Positions 10,436 to 18,262 are shown, numbered from the stretch's first letter. The stretch: DNA of 34,947 nucleotides from Rhodospirillales bacterium (GCA_016872535.1 VGZQ01000030.1:1-34947); one strand, 5' to 3'. Notes: generated by a model not told the origin, from the sequence alone. Made by a program: numbers and translations.

Positions 10436-10444
10436 GCGGAAGGT

Positions 10445-12232
10445 ATGCGACGACACGTTGTCAACAGAGCGATCGCGCGCGCAGCGAGTATCGTTTTTGC
10501 GTGCGGACTGCTGTGGAGTTGCGCGAGCACGGAGATGGATGCCGAATCTCTCATCGGCGACCCCACCAACGTTCTTGGCTACAACGAAGACACAAAATCC
10601 TTTTGTTTGGATTTTAAGGAGTCTCCGCCTAAAGGCACATCCGGGGACAAAAAATTTCTGATCGAGTTTTTCAGTAGCGCCACCTGTGCTAACACCCGTA
10701 ACCATCGGGATATTCTCAAATATCATGCGCTTGAAATCGATAAACGCGGCGTTACGGTTAATGATGACCCCTATCCCGGAAAGAAAGGCGAAGATTATTT
10801 CGCAAAAAGAATTGGAGATATTCTACACGGATTCGCCGAATACAAAAAAGAATGGTCCAAGATCAAGTTTCTCAATCCCAATCTTCCCGATGCCAAACTT
10901 TTGATTTTCGCTCACGGCGGATTGAACAGCCGCCGCGTGGCACATGAACAAGTTGTTGAGCAAACCGCTTTGTTGCGCGCGGATGGGTACTATCCCATCT
11001 TTCTGATTTGGCGGACAAGCGCGCTCGAGACGTATTGGGAACAAGTCGCGCACGTCCGAACGGGCGAAGTAGAAGACTCTCCGAGCCTAACGACGCCGCT
11101 TTACATTACCGGTGATTTTGGTCAGGGCGTGGCACGCGCCCCCGTGAACTTCAAAAATCAAGTCAAGCGCTTTTGGCGCTCGGAAATCGATCGGGACAAA
11201 GAATTCGTAATTGACAAGGATGCGGCAGTTGGAAACAGCGCCAATAAGGAATCCCTATATTACAATGTGACTTTATCCAAAAATTTCACGAACGAGCGGG
11301 AAATCACTACCGAAAGCGCGCTGGAGGATGCCCTTTACGCCGCGCTCATGCCGGCACGCATAGCCACTACTTTTTTTGTCGATCCGCTTGGCACGACGGC
11401 CTGGGAAAACATGGTACGGCGCGCCATGACCGGCATTCATTCGGCAAACGAATTCAAAGTCTGCGATGGCAAGGAGGGTAACCCGGCCGACGAGAAACTT
11501 TGCGAGCGGCTCAAGTCGGATCGAAAAAACTATCCCCACGGCACAGGAGGTTTCTCGAAGCTGTTCCAAACGCTGGAATCCTGCATGACGCCCGAGCAGG
11601 ACGCGCCATCTTCGAACCAGGCCGGCGGCGCGGCCGTGAACAAAGGCGCAGCCCGACCGCGCCCTCCATGCACGTTAAAAGCCGAGCAGAAAGCCGCCCT
11701 GCAAAAGGGCGTCAAGGTCACTTTGGTCGGCCACAGCATGGGCACGATCGTGTTCAATCAACTGGCTAGTCTTTATTCCGATATTCCCTATGAAAAGATT
11801 ATTTACATGGCGGCGGCGGCCAATATTCGCCACTTCACGAACGCGATCACGCCCTTGATGCGAAGCAACCCGGGTTTGTCCGTCCACAGCCTCATGCTCC
11901 ATCCCCTGGCCGAAAGCCGCGAACGGTTCGGCGGAGGCATCGCGCCGAGCGGTTCTCTGCTCGAATGGATCGACGAGATGTACGAGCCGTCGGTGACACC
12001 ACTCGACCGCACTCTCGGGAAATGGCGCAACGTGCGCCTCGCCAAACATATCTTCGAGGAAGATATCAGAGATAAAATCCATTTTAAAATTTTCGGCTTT
12101 TCCAATGCTGATCCCACCAAGCACGGCGACTTCAACGATACCAGGTTCCTATACTGGCGATCTGAATTCTGGTGCGATGGCTTACGGTCGAATTCCGATT
12201 CTTCTTCCTGCAACATAGGAGAACTGCGATGA
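10445..12232 (+). CDS. Putative lipoprotein alpha/beta hydrolase
   Basis: A 595-residue exported protein. The N-terminus is basic, then hydrophobic, and ends in a lipobox-like LLWSC (Cys26 region), suggesting a lipoprotein. Two alpha/beta-hydrolase hallmarks are visible: an oxyanion-type HGG (His157-Gly159, in FAHGGLNS) and the nucleophile elbow GHSMG with Ser431. The roughly 270 residues between them are much longer than in a minimal hydrolase and include a Pro/Ala-rich linker before the elbow. The fold suggests lipase, esterase or thioesterase activity; the substrate is unknown. The RBS GGGGAG lies 8 nt upstream. The TGA overlaps the next ATG (ATGA), so it is coupled to a second GxSxG protein. 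Confidence 0.75.
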   Translation: MRRHVVNRAIARAASIVFACGLLWSCASTEMDAESLIGDPTNVLGYNEDTKSFCLDFKESPPKGTSGDKKFLIEFFSSATCANTRNHRDILKYHALEIDKRGVTVNDDPYPGKKGEDYFAKRIGDILHGFAEYKKEWSKIKFLNPNLPDAKLLIFAHGGLNSRRVAHEQVVEQTALLRADGYYPIFLIWRTSALETYWEQVAHVRTGEVEDSPSLTTPLYITGDFGQGVARAPVNFKNQVKRFWRSEIDRDKEFVIDKDAAVGNSANKESLYYNVTLSKNFTNEREITTESALEDALYAALMPARIATTFFVDPLGTTAWENMVRRAMTGIHSANEFKVCDGKEGNPADEKLCERLKSDRKNYPHGTGGFSKLFQTLESCMTPEQDAPSSNQAGGAAVNKGAARPRPPCTLKAEQKAALQKGVKVTLVGHSMGTIVFNQLASLYSDIPYEKIIYMAAAANIRHFTNAITPLMRSNPGLSVHSLMLHPLAESRERFGGGIAPSGSLLEWIDEMYEPSVTPLDRTLGKWRNVRLAKHIFEEDIRDKIHFKIFGFSNADPTKHGDFNDTRFLYWRSEFWCDGLRSNSDSSSCNIGELR

Positions 12233-13239
12233 TCCGATTAATTGTTGTCCATCTGCTAACCGCAGCAATACTTATTTTTTTCACGCCTGAATCGGCTTTC
12301 GGAAGCAGCTATCAAGAAGAGTTTAAAATCCACACGTTTATTTTTGACACACGGGAAGATGAGTTAATCCATAATAAAATGCCCCTGATTCAGGAAAGCG
12401 TGGATAAGACTCTTGCTGATTTTTCCCAATCCTCCGATAAACCAATCATGATTTATGTCCATGGACGAGGGAACGAGCCTAAGAAGTCCATTAACTATAG
12501 AACCGATTGTGAAATTGGCACTGATTACAGTGTGAATTTTCTGATGTTCAACTGGGATTCTTTCTGTCCGATCTGTCGGCCCGTGTCACGGGCGGAGCGG
12601 GCGGCGCCCGATTTACTTAAACTGTTGATCTGGGTTTCCGAATTCAAAAATAAGCAAAAACCTAAAAATCGATTCGTCTTGCTAGCTCACAGTATGGGTA
12701 CCATCGTGCTGGAGGCTATGACGGAAATCAGAGGCTGGGAGGAAGCACTTGCGTTTTCAGAGAACAGACTTTTTGATACCGTTGTTCTGACTGGAGCGGA
12801 TGCTGATGAGCGAGGGCATGCTGAATGGGTTGGGAAATTAAACAGGCTTTCTGATCGAATCTTCATTACGGTTAACGAAAACGATGGGATTCTTGATTGG
12901 TCCGAGGGGTGGTTTGCTCGACGACTTGGCAAGCGTTTCCCCGAAAAATCATCAGTTGCCTCAAATGCGAACTATGTTGTTCTAACAGGATTGATCGACG
13001 ACACACACAGAGTGTTTCCAAAATCAAATCAACATAAGCAGGAAAACGTTTGCAAATTTTTCGATGCTGTCCTGACCGGAAGTAATGTCAATCTTCCCGA
13101 CCTTTCGGAGACATCCAAGCCGCCAGAATATGCCCCCAATGTGTACAAACTGAAAAAATCAAAGGCTAAACCATCATCATGTTTTAAACCGCAGCCTGGT
13201 CATTGTTCCATTTCGTACGACGATACGACGCATAAATAA
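12229..13239 (+). CDS. Putative secreted alpha/beta hydrolase
   Basis: A 336-residue protein with a Sec signal peptide (hydrophobic residues 4-18, cleavage plausible after SAFG, about residue 25). Its alpha/beta-hydrolase features are HGRGN (His78) and the nucleophile elbow AHSMG with Ser155; the order and the following TIVLE match the TIVFN after the elbow of the upstream gene. Gly-Ala-Asp (TGADADERGH) could supply the acid, and DDTHR near residue 263 the histidine; these last two are guesses. The start at 12229 overlaps the upstream stop and has TAGGAGA as SD. This is the most AT-rich gene of the window, a sign of transfer. It is a divergent cousin of the preceding gene by fold, not a close duplicate. 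Confidence 0.7.
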   Translation: MIRLIVVHLLTAAILIFFTPESAFGSSYQEEFKIHTFIFDTREDELIHNKMPLIQESVDKTLADFSQSSDKPIMIYVHGRGNEPKKSINYRTDCEIGTDYSVNFLMFNWDSFCPICRPVSRAERAAPDLLKLLIWVSEFKNKQKPKNRFVLLAHSMGTIVLEAMTEIRGWEEALAFSENRLFDTVVLTGADADERGHAEWVGKLNRLSDRIFITVNENDGILDWSEGWFARRLGKRFPEKSSVASNANYVVLTGLIDDTHRVFPKSNQHKQENVCKFFDAVLTGSNVNLPDLSETSKPPEYAPNVYKLKKSKAKPSSCFKPQPGHCSISYDDTTHK

Positions 13240-13249
13240 TTCACCGTCG

Positions 13250-14569
13250 ATGCAACAAACGCTCGAGCATGTCATGCTTTCGCGCCGGCGAATACTCTCG
13301 GCGGCCGCTTCGGTCGGACTATTTGCCGGACTGCCCGGATGTGCTGCGGCGCTATGCCCGCCCGTGAAACAACGCCAAGAGGATATTAAGTCTTGTTGGC
13401 GGCAGGGCCTGACTTCAAGGCTGGACGCCGTCACCGATAGGAACGCCGATGGCCCGAGCGGAGGACACATGCTTCTCCTCGGGGACAAGGCCCGGCGCAT
13501 GATCCGAATCGATCGGAACAATCCTGGCAATACGTGGACCGACATTCTGAAGGATCCAAGCGACGCCGCCGCTATTCGCGGCTTGCTATGGGCTTCGAGC
13601 CAAGCCGTCCGCCAGGAACTCTTCGATAGCCTAACTTGGAATTTTGGCGCACCGGTTGCCCGCGCTTTTCTCTATGAAGGCCCGACCCATCTTGAAAAAG
13701 AATCCGATTTTTTCGCCGACACGTTCGGTGAGGATATCGTGTCGCGGGCGCAAATGGTCTTGCTCCAGCGCCAATATTCCCTCTCTCAGGTCCGATGCAC
13801 GACAACCATCGCCTGGGACAAGGAAAAAGGGCAAATGGTTCATTTTCGTAGTCTCGATTGGGCCCCCATGACCAGGGAACTCGCGGCAGCGACTCGAATT
13901 CTCAATTTTGAGGGAGCGACGCCAGGGGAAAATTTCTCCGCTGCCGGCATTCTCGGCATGGTCGGATTGCTCACTGCTGTCCGCAAAAATGGATTTTCCG
14001 TCGTCATCAATTACACACCCACGAACAGAGGCGTTCCCTTGGGTGCCGCGGACCCGACCTTCATGCTGCGTGAACTGATGGAGAACCCCCATATTGCCAA
14101 CTATAGACAGGCGGTTACGGCCGTTGAGACCTGGAAAGATACTGTTGCACCAGTCTTCATCAGCCTATGTGGGGTCGATGAAGGGGATGGATGTATTATC
14201 GAGTTTGGCCGCGAGAAGGATGGAACAGCCATGGCCAGGACGATCCGCATGAGCGAAACGGGGCTCTCCCATCTCGTCGGCACCAATCATTATCGGCCGG
14301 GCACGTCTTTATCCGAATGGAATTGCCGCCTCTCGCCATCCCCCGAGGGACCGGGTGTGAATTGGGACCGTTTCGAACTCACCGAAACGTCTTGGGCCAG
14401 ACAGGAGTTCGTAATGCAAGCACTCAAACACCACGAGGGTAGCCAAAAGACCCTTGAGGAAACCCTGGTTGAAGCCTATTCGAAAGCCCCCGTTTGGAAT
14501 TGCGAGACCTTCCAGTGGGCGATGATGACGCCGAAAACGGGGGATATCAAAGTCTGGGCGCGCCGTTGA
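13250..14569 (+). CDS. Acid ceramidase/NAAA-like Ntn hydrolase with Tat lipoprotein signal
   Basis: A 439-residue exported protein resembling the acid ceramidase/N-acylethanolamine acid amidase branch of the choloylglycine-hydrolase (Ntn) superfamily. The signature starts at Cys183 (CTTTIAWD), followed by Arg200 and Asp203 (HFRSLDW), the spacing seen between the catalytic Cys, Arg and Asp of acid ceramidase. A later TNHYRPG fits the conserved Asn region. In the family the chain self-cleaves before the Cys, which would release a beta subunit starting at 183. The N-terminus has a twin-arginine motif (SRRRIL) and a lipobox (GLPGC), so a Tat-exported lipoprotein is likely. An alternative start is the ATG at 13274. 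It probably hydrolyses an N-acyl amide bond; substrate unknown. Confidence 0.75.
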   Translation: MQQTLEHVMLSRRRILSAAASVGLFAGLPGCAAALCPPVKQRQEDIKSCWRQGLTSRLDAVTDRNADGPSGGHMLLLGDKARRMIRIDRNNPGNTWTDILKDPSDAAAIRGLLWASSQAVRQELFDSLTWNFGAPVARAFLYEGPTHLEKESDFFADTFGEDIVSRAQMVLLQRQYSLSQVRCTTTIAWDKEKGQMVHFRSLDWAPMTRELAAATRILNFEGATPGENFSAAGILGMVGLLTAVRKNGFSVVINYTPTNRGVPLGAADPTFMLRELMENPHIANYRQAVTAVETWKDTVAPVFISLCGVDEGDGCIIEFGREKDGTAMARTIRMSETGLSHLVGTNHYRPGTSLSEWNCRLSPSPEGPGVNWDRFELTETSWARQEFVMQALKHHEGSQKTLEETLVEAYSKAPVWNCETFQWAMMTPKTGDIKVWARR

Positions 14570-14580
14570 CATGCGGCTAA

Positions 14581-14602
14581 CCCCCGACCGCGCCTCGTGG
14601 GA
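14581..14602 (+). repeat. Right direct repeat of the hydrolase island (22 bp)
   Basis: Exact match to 10330-10351. Here the repeat is preceded by the end of the island (TGCGGCTAAC) and followed by another version of the phosphatase 3' end. Confidence 0.85.
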
Positions 14603-14633
14603 ATCCCTTTCCGCCGCGTTCGCCGCCCTCTAA
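14581..14633 (+). pseudogene. Displaced 3' end of an inositol-monophosphatase gene
   Basis: In the frame of the phosphatase gene this stretch encodes PDRASWESLSAAFAAL and stops at TAA (14631-14633). The first seven residues are identical to codons near the end of the gene at 9558-10373. It has no start of its own. It is either the original chromosomal 3' end cut off by the island, or a copy brought in with the island while the intact gene kept its native end; comparison with an island-free relative would decide. Confidence 0.75.
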
Positions 14634-14690
14634 AATCGCCTTTCCTTCGGGGCCGCTTCCGCGCCCCAAATCCAAGGAGTTCGACATCCC

Positions 14691-15566
14691 ATGAGCGCGA
14701 AGAAAGCCGCATGGATCGGGCTTGGCAACATGGGCTACCCCATGGCCGGGCACCTGCACAAGGCGGGCTGGAACGTCACCGTCTACAACCGCTCCCGGGC
14801 CAAGGCCGAAGCCTGGGCCAAGGAATACGGCGGAAGTCCTGCCGCGACTCCGGCAGAGGCGGCCAAGGGCGCGGATTTCGTCGGGATCTGCGTCGGCAAC
14901 GACGACGATTTGCGCGCCGTGGTATTCGGGCCCCAGGGTGCACTGGCCGGTACGAAGAAGGGCGCGGTGCTGGCCGACCACACCACCGCGTCGGCGGCCG
15001 TGGCGCGCGAGATCGCGGCCAAGGCCAAGGCGGCCGGGGTGTCGTTCCTGGACGCGCCCGTTTCCGGCGGGCAGGAGGGCGCCAAAAAAGGCATTCTCAC
15101 CATCATGGTGGGCGGCGACGCTAAGGCGTTTTCGAGGGCCGAACCGGCGATGAAATCCTACGGCCGCGCCGTCACCCTGATGGGCCCGGCCGGGTCAGGC
15201 CAGCTCACCAAGATGGTCAACCAGATCTGCTGCGTGGGCGCGATCCAGGCGCTGGCGGAAGCCATGAACTTCGCTGCCCGCGCCGGGCTCGACGGGCACA
15301 AGGTGGTCGACACCATCTCCAAGGGCGCGGCGCAAAGCTGGCAGATGGAAAACCGCGGCAAGACCATGCTGGACAGCAAGTTCGACTTCGGCTTCGCGGT
15401 CGATTGGATGCGCAAGGACCTGGGCATCGTGCTAGAGGAAGCCCGCCTGAACGGCGCAACCGTGCCGGCGACCGCCTTGATCGCCGATTTCCTCTCGCGC
15501 CTGCAGGCGCGCGGCGAGGGACGGCTCGATAACACCGCTCTCATCCGGCTTCTCACCCATCCGTAA
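14691..15566 (+). CDS. 3-hydroxyisobutyrate dehydrogenase family protein (paralogue 1)
   Basis: NAD(P)-dependent beta-hydroxyacid dehydrogenase of 291 residues, the usual family size. The Rossmann motif is IGLGNMGYPMAGHL at the N-terminus, with VYNRSRAKA marking the end of beta-2. The substrate-binding signature is DAPVSGGQEGA and the catalytic Lys lies in GQLTKMVNQ. Candidate substrates are 3-hydroxyisobutyrate, tartronate semialdehyde and small aldehydes such as succinic semialdehyde; the sequence does not decide. AAGGAG precedes the ATG by about 11 nt. It is followed after 9 nt by a paralogue with blocks of near-identical DNA, so the two form an operon of a recent duplication. Confidence 0.88.
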   Translation: MSAKKAAWIGLGNMGYPMAGHLHKAGWNVTVYNRSRAKAEAWAKEYGGSPAATPAEAAKGADFVGICVGNDDDLRAVVFGPQGALAGTKKGAVLADHTTASAAVAREIAAKAKAAGVSFLDAPVSGGQEGAKKGILTIMVGGDAKAFSRAEPAMKSYGRAVTLMGPAGSGQLTKMVNQICCVGAIQALAEAMNFAARAGLDGHKVVDTISKGAAQSWQMENRGKTMLDSKFDFGFAVDWMRKDLGIVLEEARLNGATVPATALIADFLSRLQARGEGRLDNTALIRLLTHP

Positions 15567-15575
15567 GGCCCGATC

Positions 15576-16592
15576 ATGACCGCACAACAACCCGCGTCCC
15601 AACCGGCGCCGAAGCGCGCCGCCAACCCGGTCAAGGCCGCCTTCATCGGCCTCGGCGTCATGGGCTATCCCATGGCCGGGCACCTGCAGCGCGCCGGCCA
15701 TGCCGTCACCGTCTACAACCGCACCCAGGCCAAGGCCCGCGCCTGGGCCAAGGAATACGGCGGCGCCTGGAAACCGACCCCGGCCGAAGCCGCCAAGGGC
15801 GCCGACGTGGTCTGCGTCTGCGTCGGCAACGACGACGATCTCCGGAGCGTCGTCTACGGCGCCCAGGGCATCCTCGCCGGCATGCGACCGGGGGCGATTT
15901 TCGTCGATCACACCACGGCGTCCGCCAACGTCGCCCGCGAAATCGAGGCCGAAGCCAAAAAGCGCAACATCGGCTTTCTCGACGCGCCCGTTTCGGGCGG
16001 CCAGGCGGGCGCGGTCAATGGCGCGCTGACGATCATGGTCGGGGGCGATGCCGCCACTTTCGCCAAGGCCGAGCCGGTGATCCAAGCCTATGCCCGCGCG
16101 GTCACGCTGCTCGGGCCGGCGGGCGCCGGGCAGCTCACCAAGATGGTCAACCAGATCTGCATCGCGGGGCTGGTGCAGGGCCTTTCCGAAGGGCTCGCGT
16201 TCGCGGAAATGGCCGGGCTCGACGCCGCCCGGGTGGTGGAGGTCATCTCCAAGGGCGCGGCGCAAAGCTGGCAGATGGACAACCGCGCCAAGACCATGCT
16301 CGCCGACAAGTTCGACTTCGGCTTCGCGGTCGATTGGATGCGCAAGGATCTCGGCATTTGTCTCGACGAGGCCCGGCGCAACGGCGCGCTGTTGCCATTG
16401 ACCAGCTTGGTCAACCAGTTCTACGGCCGGGTCCAAAGCCTGGGGGGAAACCGCTACGACACGTCGAGCCTGATCAAGCTGCTCGCGCGCAAGCTCCCAG
16501 CCGCGACGTCCCCGGCCAAGGCCAAAAAATCCAAGACGAAAGGTAAATCTACTAGTAGACCTAAGCGCAAGGCGCGGTCGCGGCGGAAGTAG
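15576..16592 (+). CDS. 3-hydroxyisobutyrate dehydrogenase family protein (paralogue 2) with basic tail
   Basis: Same family as the gene immediately upstream: Rossmann motif IGLGVMGYPMAGHL, signature DAPVSGGQAGA, and catalytic Lys in GQLTKMVNQ. It is 338 residues because of a 15-20-residue N-terminal extension (MTAQQPASQPAPKRA) and a C-terminal tail of about 35 residues rich in Lys, Arg, Ser and Pro that the paralogue lacks. The tail DNA contains the palindrome TCTACTAGTAGA (16548-16559) and AAA/TCT/ACT codons unlike the rest of the gene. The tail resembles DNA- or RNA-binding low-complexity tails, but a function is not established. The reaction should match paralogue 1; a division of labour is unknown. 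Confidence 0.85.
   Translation: MTAQQPASQPAPKRAANPVKAAFIGLGVMGYPMAGHLQRAGHAVTVYNRTQAKARAWAKEYGGAWKPTPAEAAKGADVVCVCVGNDDDLRSVVYGAQGILAGMRPGAIFVDHTTASANVAREIEAEAKKRNIGFLDAPVSGGQAGAVNGALTIMVGGDAATFAKAEPVIQAYARAVTLLGPAGAGQLTKMVNQICIAGLVQGLSEGLAFAEMAGLDAARVVEVISKGAAQSWQMDNRAKTMLADKFDFGFAVDWMRKDLGICLDEARRNGALLPLTSLVNQFYGRVQSLGGNRYDTSSLIKLLARKLPAATSPAKAKKSKTKGKSTSRPKRKARSRRK
16548..16559 (+). repeat. Second copy of palindrome TCTACTAGTAGA
   Basis: Identical to 9220-9231. It lies inside the codons of the basic C-terminal tail of dehydrogenase paralogue 2 (Ser-Thr-Ser-Arg). CTAG-containing words are rare in the surrounding high-GC DNA. Confidence 0.6.
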
Positions 16593-16617
16593 GGGCGGCG
16601 GCATCGCAGGGCGACCC

Positions 16618-17274
16618 CTATCTGAGGGCTATGGTCAGCTTGGGCGGGTTCTGGAAGCCCGCGACCTTCCAGGTGTAGGTCTTGAAATTCGGGCCCTTTT
16701 TCGGATTGTCGGCGACCGACGTCGCGTTGTGGGCCACCACCTTGGCGTCGGTGTAGACGCGGAGTTCGCCCTCGGTGCCGAGGGAGAGGGCGGCGACGCG
16801 GTCGATATTCTCCTTGGTCAGCGAGGCGCCGTAGATCGACACCAGCCCAGTGGTGTCGGCATAGCTGACCGTCAGCATGGCCGCGTTGCGCCGGATGAAG
16901 GTCACCATCTTGACCCGGGTCAGGTCGCCCTGATCCTGCCACTTGACCCGGAAAATCCCCCGGCGGTGGTACTGGATGTCCTTGGTTCCCCGGTCGCGCT
17001 TGAAGTCCGCCTTGATCGTCTCGACCTTCTGTTCCTCCTCCCGGCCTCCGACCTTCTGCTTGAAGAGGGCCTCGTAGAGGGGGAGATCGACGATGTAGCC
17101 GTCGAACTCGATGCCGTAATGGCCGGTCCGCCGCACCTCGATCTCGGCGTCGAAACGGACGGGCAGATAGCAGCTGCCGGCGAGCAGGGCGAGCGCCACG
17201 ATCGCCGGCAGCCGGCGAAGGCCGGCGAGGCGAGGGCGGGCAAAACGGGCGGGTGCCGCGGCCTGGGGGTTCAT
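16618..17274 (-). CDS. Putative lipoprotein of unknown function
   Basis: A 218-residue protein whose family I do not recognise. The N-terminus is basic, then hydrophobic (LPAIVALALLAGSC) with a lipobox-like AGSC at about residue 35, so it is probably a lipid-anchored periplasmic protein. The mature part alternates charged and beta-type hydrophobic segments, with an EF-rich region (EIEVRRTGHYGIEFDGYIVDLP) and a central Lys/Glu-rich helix (GREEEQKVETIKADF). No catalytic motif or repeat is apparent. It lies 16 nt beyond the mazG stop on the same strand, so it may be the last gene of that transcript. Confidence 0.7.
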   Translation of the reverse strand: MNPQAAAPARFARPRLAGLRRLPAIVALALLAGSCYLPVRFDAEIEVRRTGHYGIEFDGYIVDLPLYEALFKQKVGGREEEQKVETIKADFKRDRGTKDIQYHRRGIFRVKWQDQGDLTRVKMVTFIRRNAAMLTVSYADTTGLVSIYGASLTKENIDRVAALSLGTEGELRVYTDAKVVAHNATSVADNPKKGPNFKTYTWKVAGFQNPPKLTIALR

Positions 17275-17290
17275 GGTGGTCAGGGCTATT

Positions 17291-18124
17291 CTAGCTCCTC
17301 CCGCCGCCCTTGGCCGGGTCGGATTTCTTGGCTTGCTGCCAAAGGGTTTCCATCTCGTCGAGGCTGGCCTGTTCGGGCTTGCGGCCGGATTGGGCGAGGA
17401 GCGCCTCCATGGCCCGGAACCGGCGCTCGAACTTGGCGTTGGCGTGGCGGAGCGCCGATTCGGGGTCGAGGTCGAGCCGGCGGGCGAGGTTGACGCAAAC
17501 GAACAGGAGGTCGCCGACCTCGTCCATAAGCCGCTCGCGGGGGGCGCCGGACTCGATTTCGGCCTCCATCTCGGCGGTTTCCTCGCGGAGCTTCTCGAGG
17601 ATGCGGACCGCCTCGGTCCAATCGAATCCGACCCGGGCCGCCCGCTGCTGGAGCTTCAGGGCCCGCATCAGGGCGGGAAGGCCGACCGCGACCCCATCCA
17701 GGGCACTAGCGGGAGCGCTGGCGGGGCCGTTGGTCCGGCGGCGCTCCTCGGCCTTCAGGTTCTCCCAGTTGCGGGTCTGGTCGGCGGAGTCTTTTACCTT
17801 CGCGTCCCCGAACACATGGGGGTGACGGCGGACCATCTTGGCGTTGATCGCGTCGATCACGTCCGCGACCGAAAAGCGTCCGGCTTCCTCGGCCATGCGG
17901 GCATGAAAGACCACCTGGAGGAGGAGGTCGCCGAGCTCGTCCTTGAGACCCTCCAGGTCGCCCCGGTCGATGGCGTCGGCGACCTCGTAGGCTTCCTCGA
18001 CCGTATAGGGCGCGATGGTGGCGAAGGTCTGTTCCAGGTCCCACGGGCAGCCACCGTCGGGATCGCGGAGCCTAGCCATGATGGCCACCAGCCGGTCGAA
18101 CTTATCGCTCGCTTTACCGGCCAT
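17291..18124 (-). CDS. mazG: Nucleoside triphosphate pyrophosphohydrolase MazG
   Basis: All-alpha NTP pyrophosphatase that hydrolyses NTPs and dNTPs to monophosphates and moderates stress (p)ppGpp responses in E. coli. The 277 residues contain two MazG domains. The first begins LVAIMARLRDPDGGCPWD and carries the metal-binding acidic motifs EEAYE and DELGD. The second has EETAEMEAEIE and DEVGD. The ATG at 18124 is chosen because GGGAGG lies 4-5 nt upstream; a GTG at 18151 has no such site. In many alphaproteobacteria mazG directly follows hflX; here it lies on the opposite strand about 10 kb away, so the neighbourhood has been rearranged. Confidence 0.93.
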   Translation of the reverse strand: MAGKASDKFDRLVAIMARLRDPDGGCPWDLEQTFATIAPYTVEEAYEVADAIDRGDLEGLKDELGDLLLQVVFHARMAEEAGRFSVADVIDAINAKMVRRHPHVFGDAKVKDSADQTRNWENLKAEERRRTNGPASAPASALDGVAVGLPALMRALKLQQRAARVGFDWTEAVRILEKLREETAEMEAEIESGAPRERLMDEVGDLLFVCVNLARRLDLDPESALRHANAKFERRFRAMEALLAQSGRKPEQASLDEMETLWQQAKKSDPAKGGGRS

Positions 18125-18203
18125 CGGACCTCCCGAACGGCGACCGGCCACGAGGGGGAAGGACGGAGCCGATCCGAACGCCGACCCGCCGCCCGCGCCA
18201 TCC

Positions 18204-18236
18204 TAAAGTCGCATAATGTATATTATGATAAATCAT
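18204..18236. promoter_or_regulatory. AT-rich palindromes upstream of mazG
   Basis: A short AT-rich island in otherwise GC-rich DNA between the MBL-fold gene and mazG. It holds CATAATGTATATTATG (18212-18227, 6-bp arms) and the overlapping ATGAT-AA-ATCAT (18225-18236). These are plausible operator or promoter elements for mazG, read leftward. No exact -35/-10 pair is claimed. Confidence 0.35.
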
Positions 18237-18262
18237 AGGTGCTATTTTCGATCAATGCGTTA

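Larger units (their letters stand above)
10352..14580 (+). mobile_element. Hydrolase island between direct repeats, no recombinase
   Basis: A 4.2-kb segment bounded by the 22-bp repeat of the phosphatase 3' end. Its base composition is visibly more AT-rich than both flanks, most strongly in the gene at 12229-13239. It carries three same-strand genes, all predicted to be exported hydrolases, and no integrase, transposase or phage gene. On the far side of the right repeat the phosphatase frame continues to its own stop at 14633. Even outside the exact repeat the two copies keep partial similarity (about 8 of 12 bases before it), as expected of two diverged copies of the same gene end. Island status is well supported; the mechanism is unknown. 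Confidence 0.75.

Noticed and set aside
10352-14580. Integrase or transposase within the hydrolase island
   Set aside because: All three frames are accounted for by exported hydrolases; no recombinase motif or terminal inverted repeat was found.
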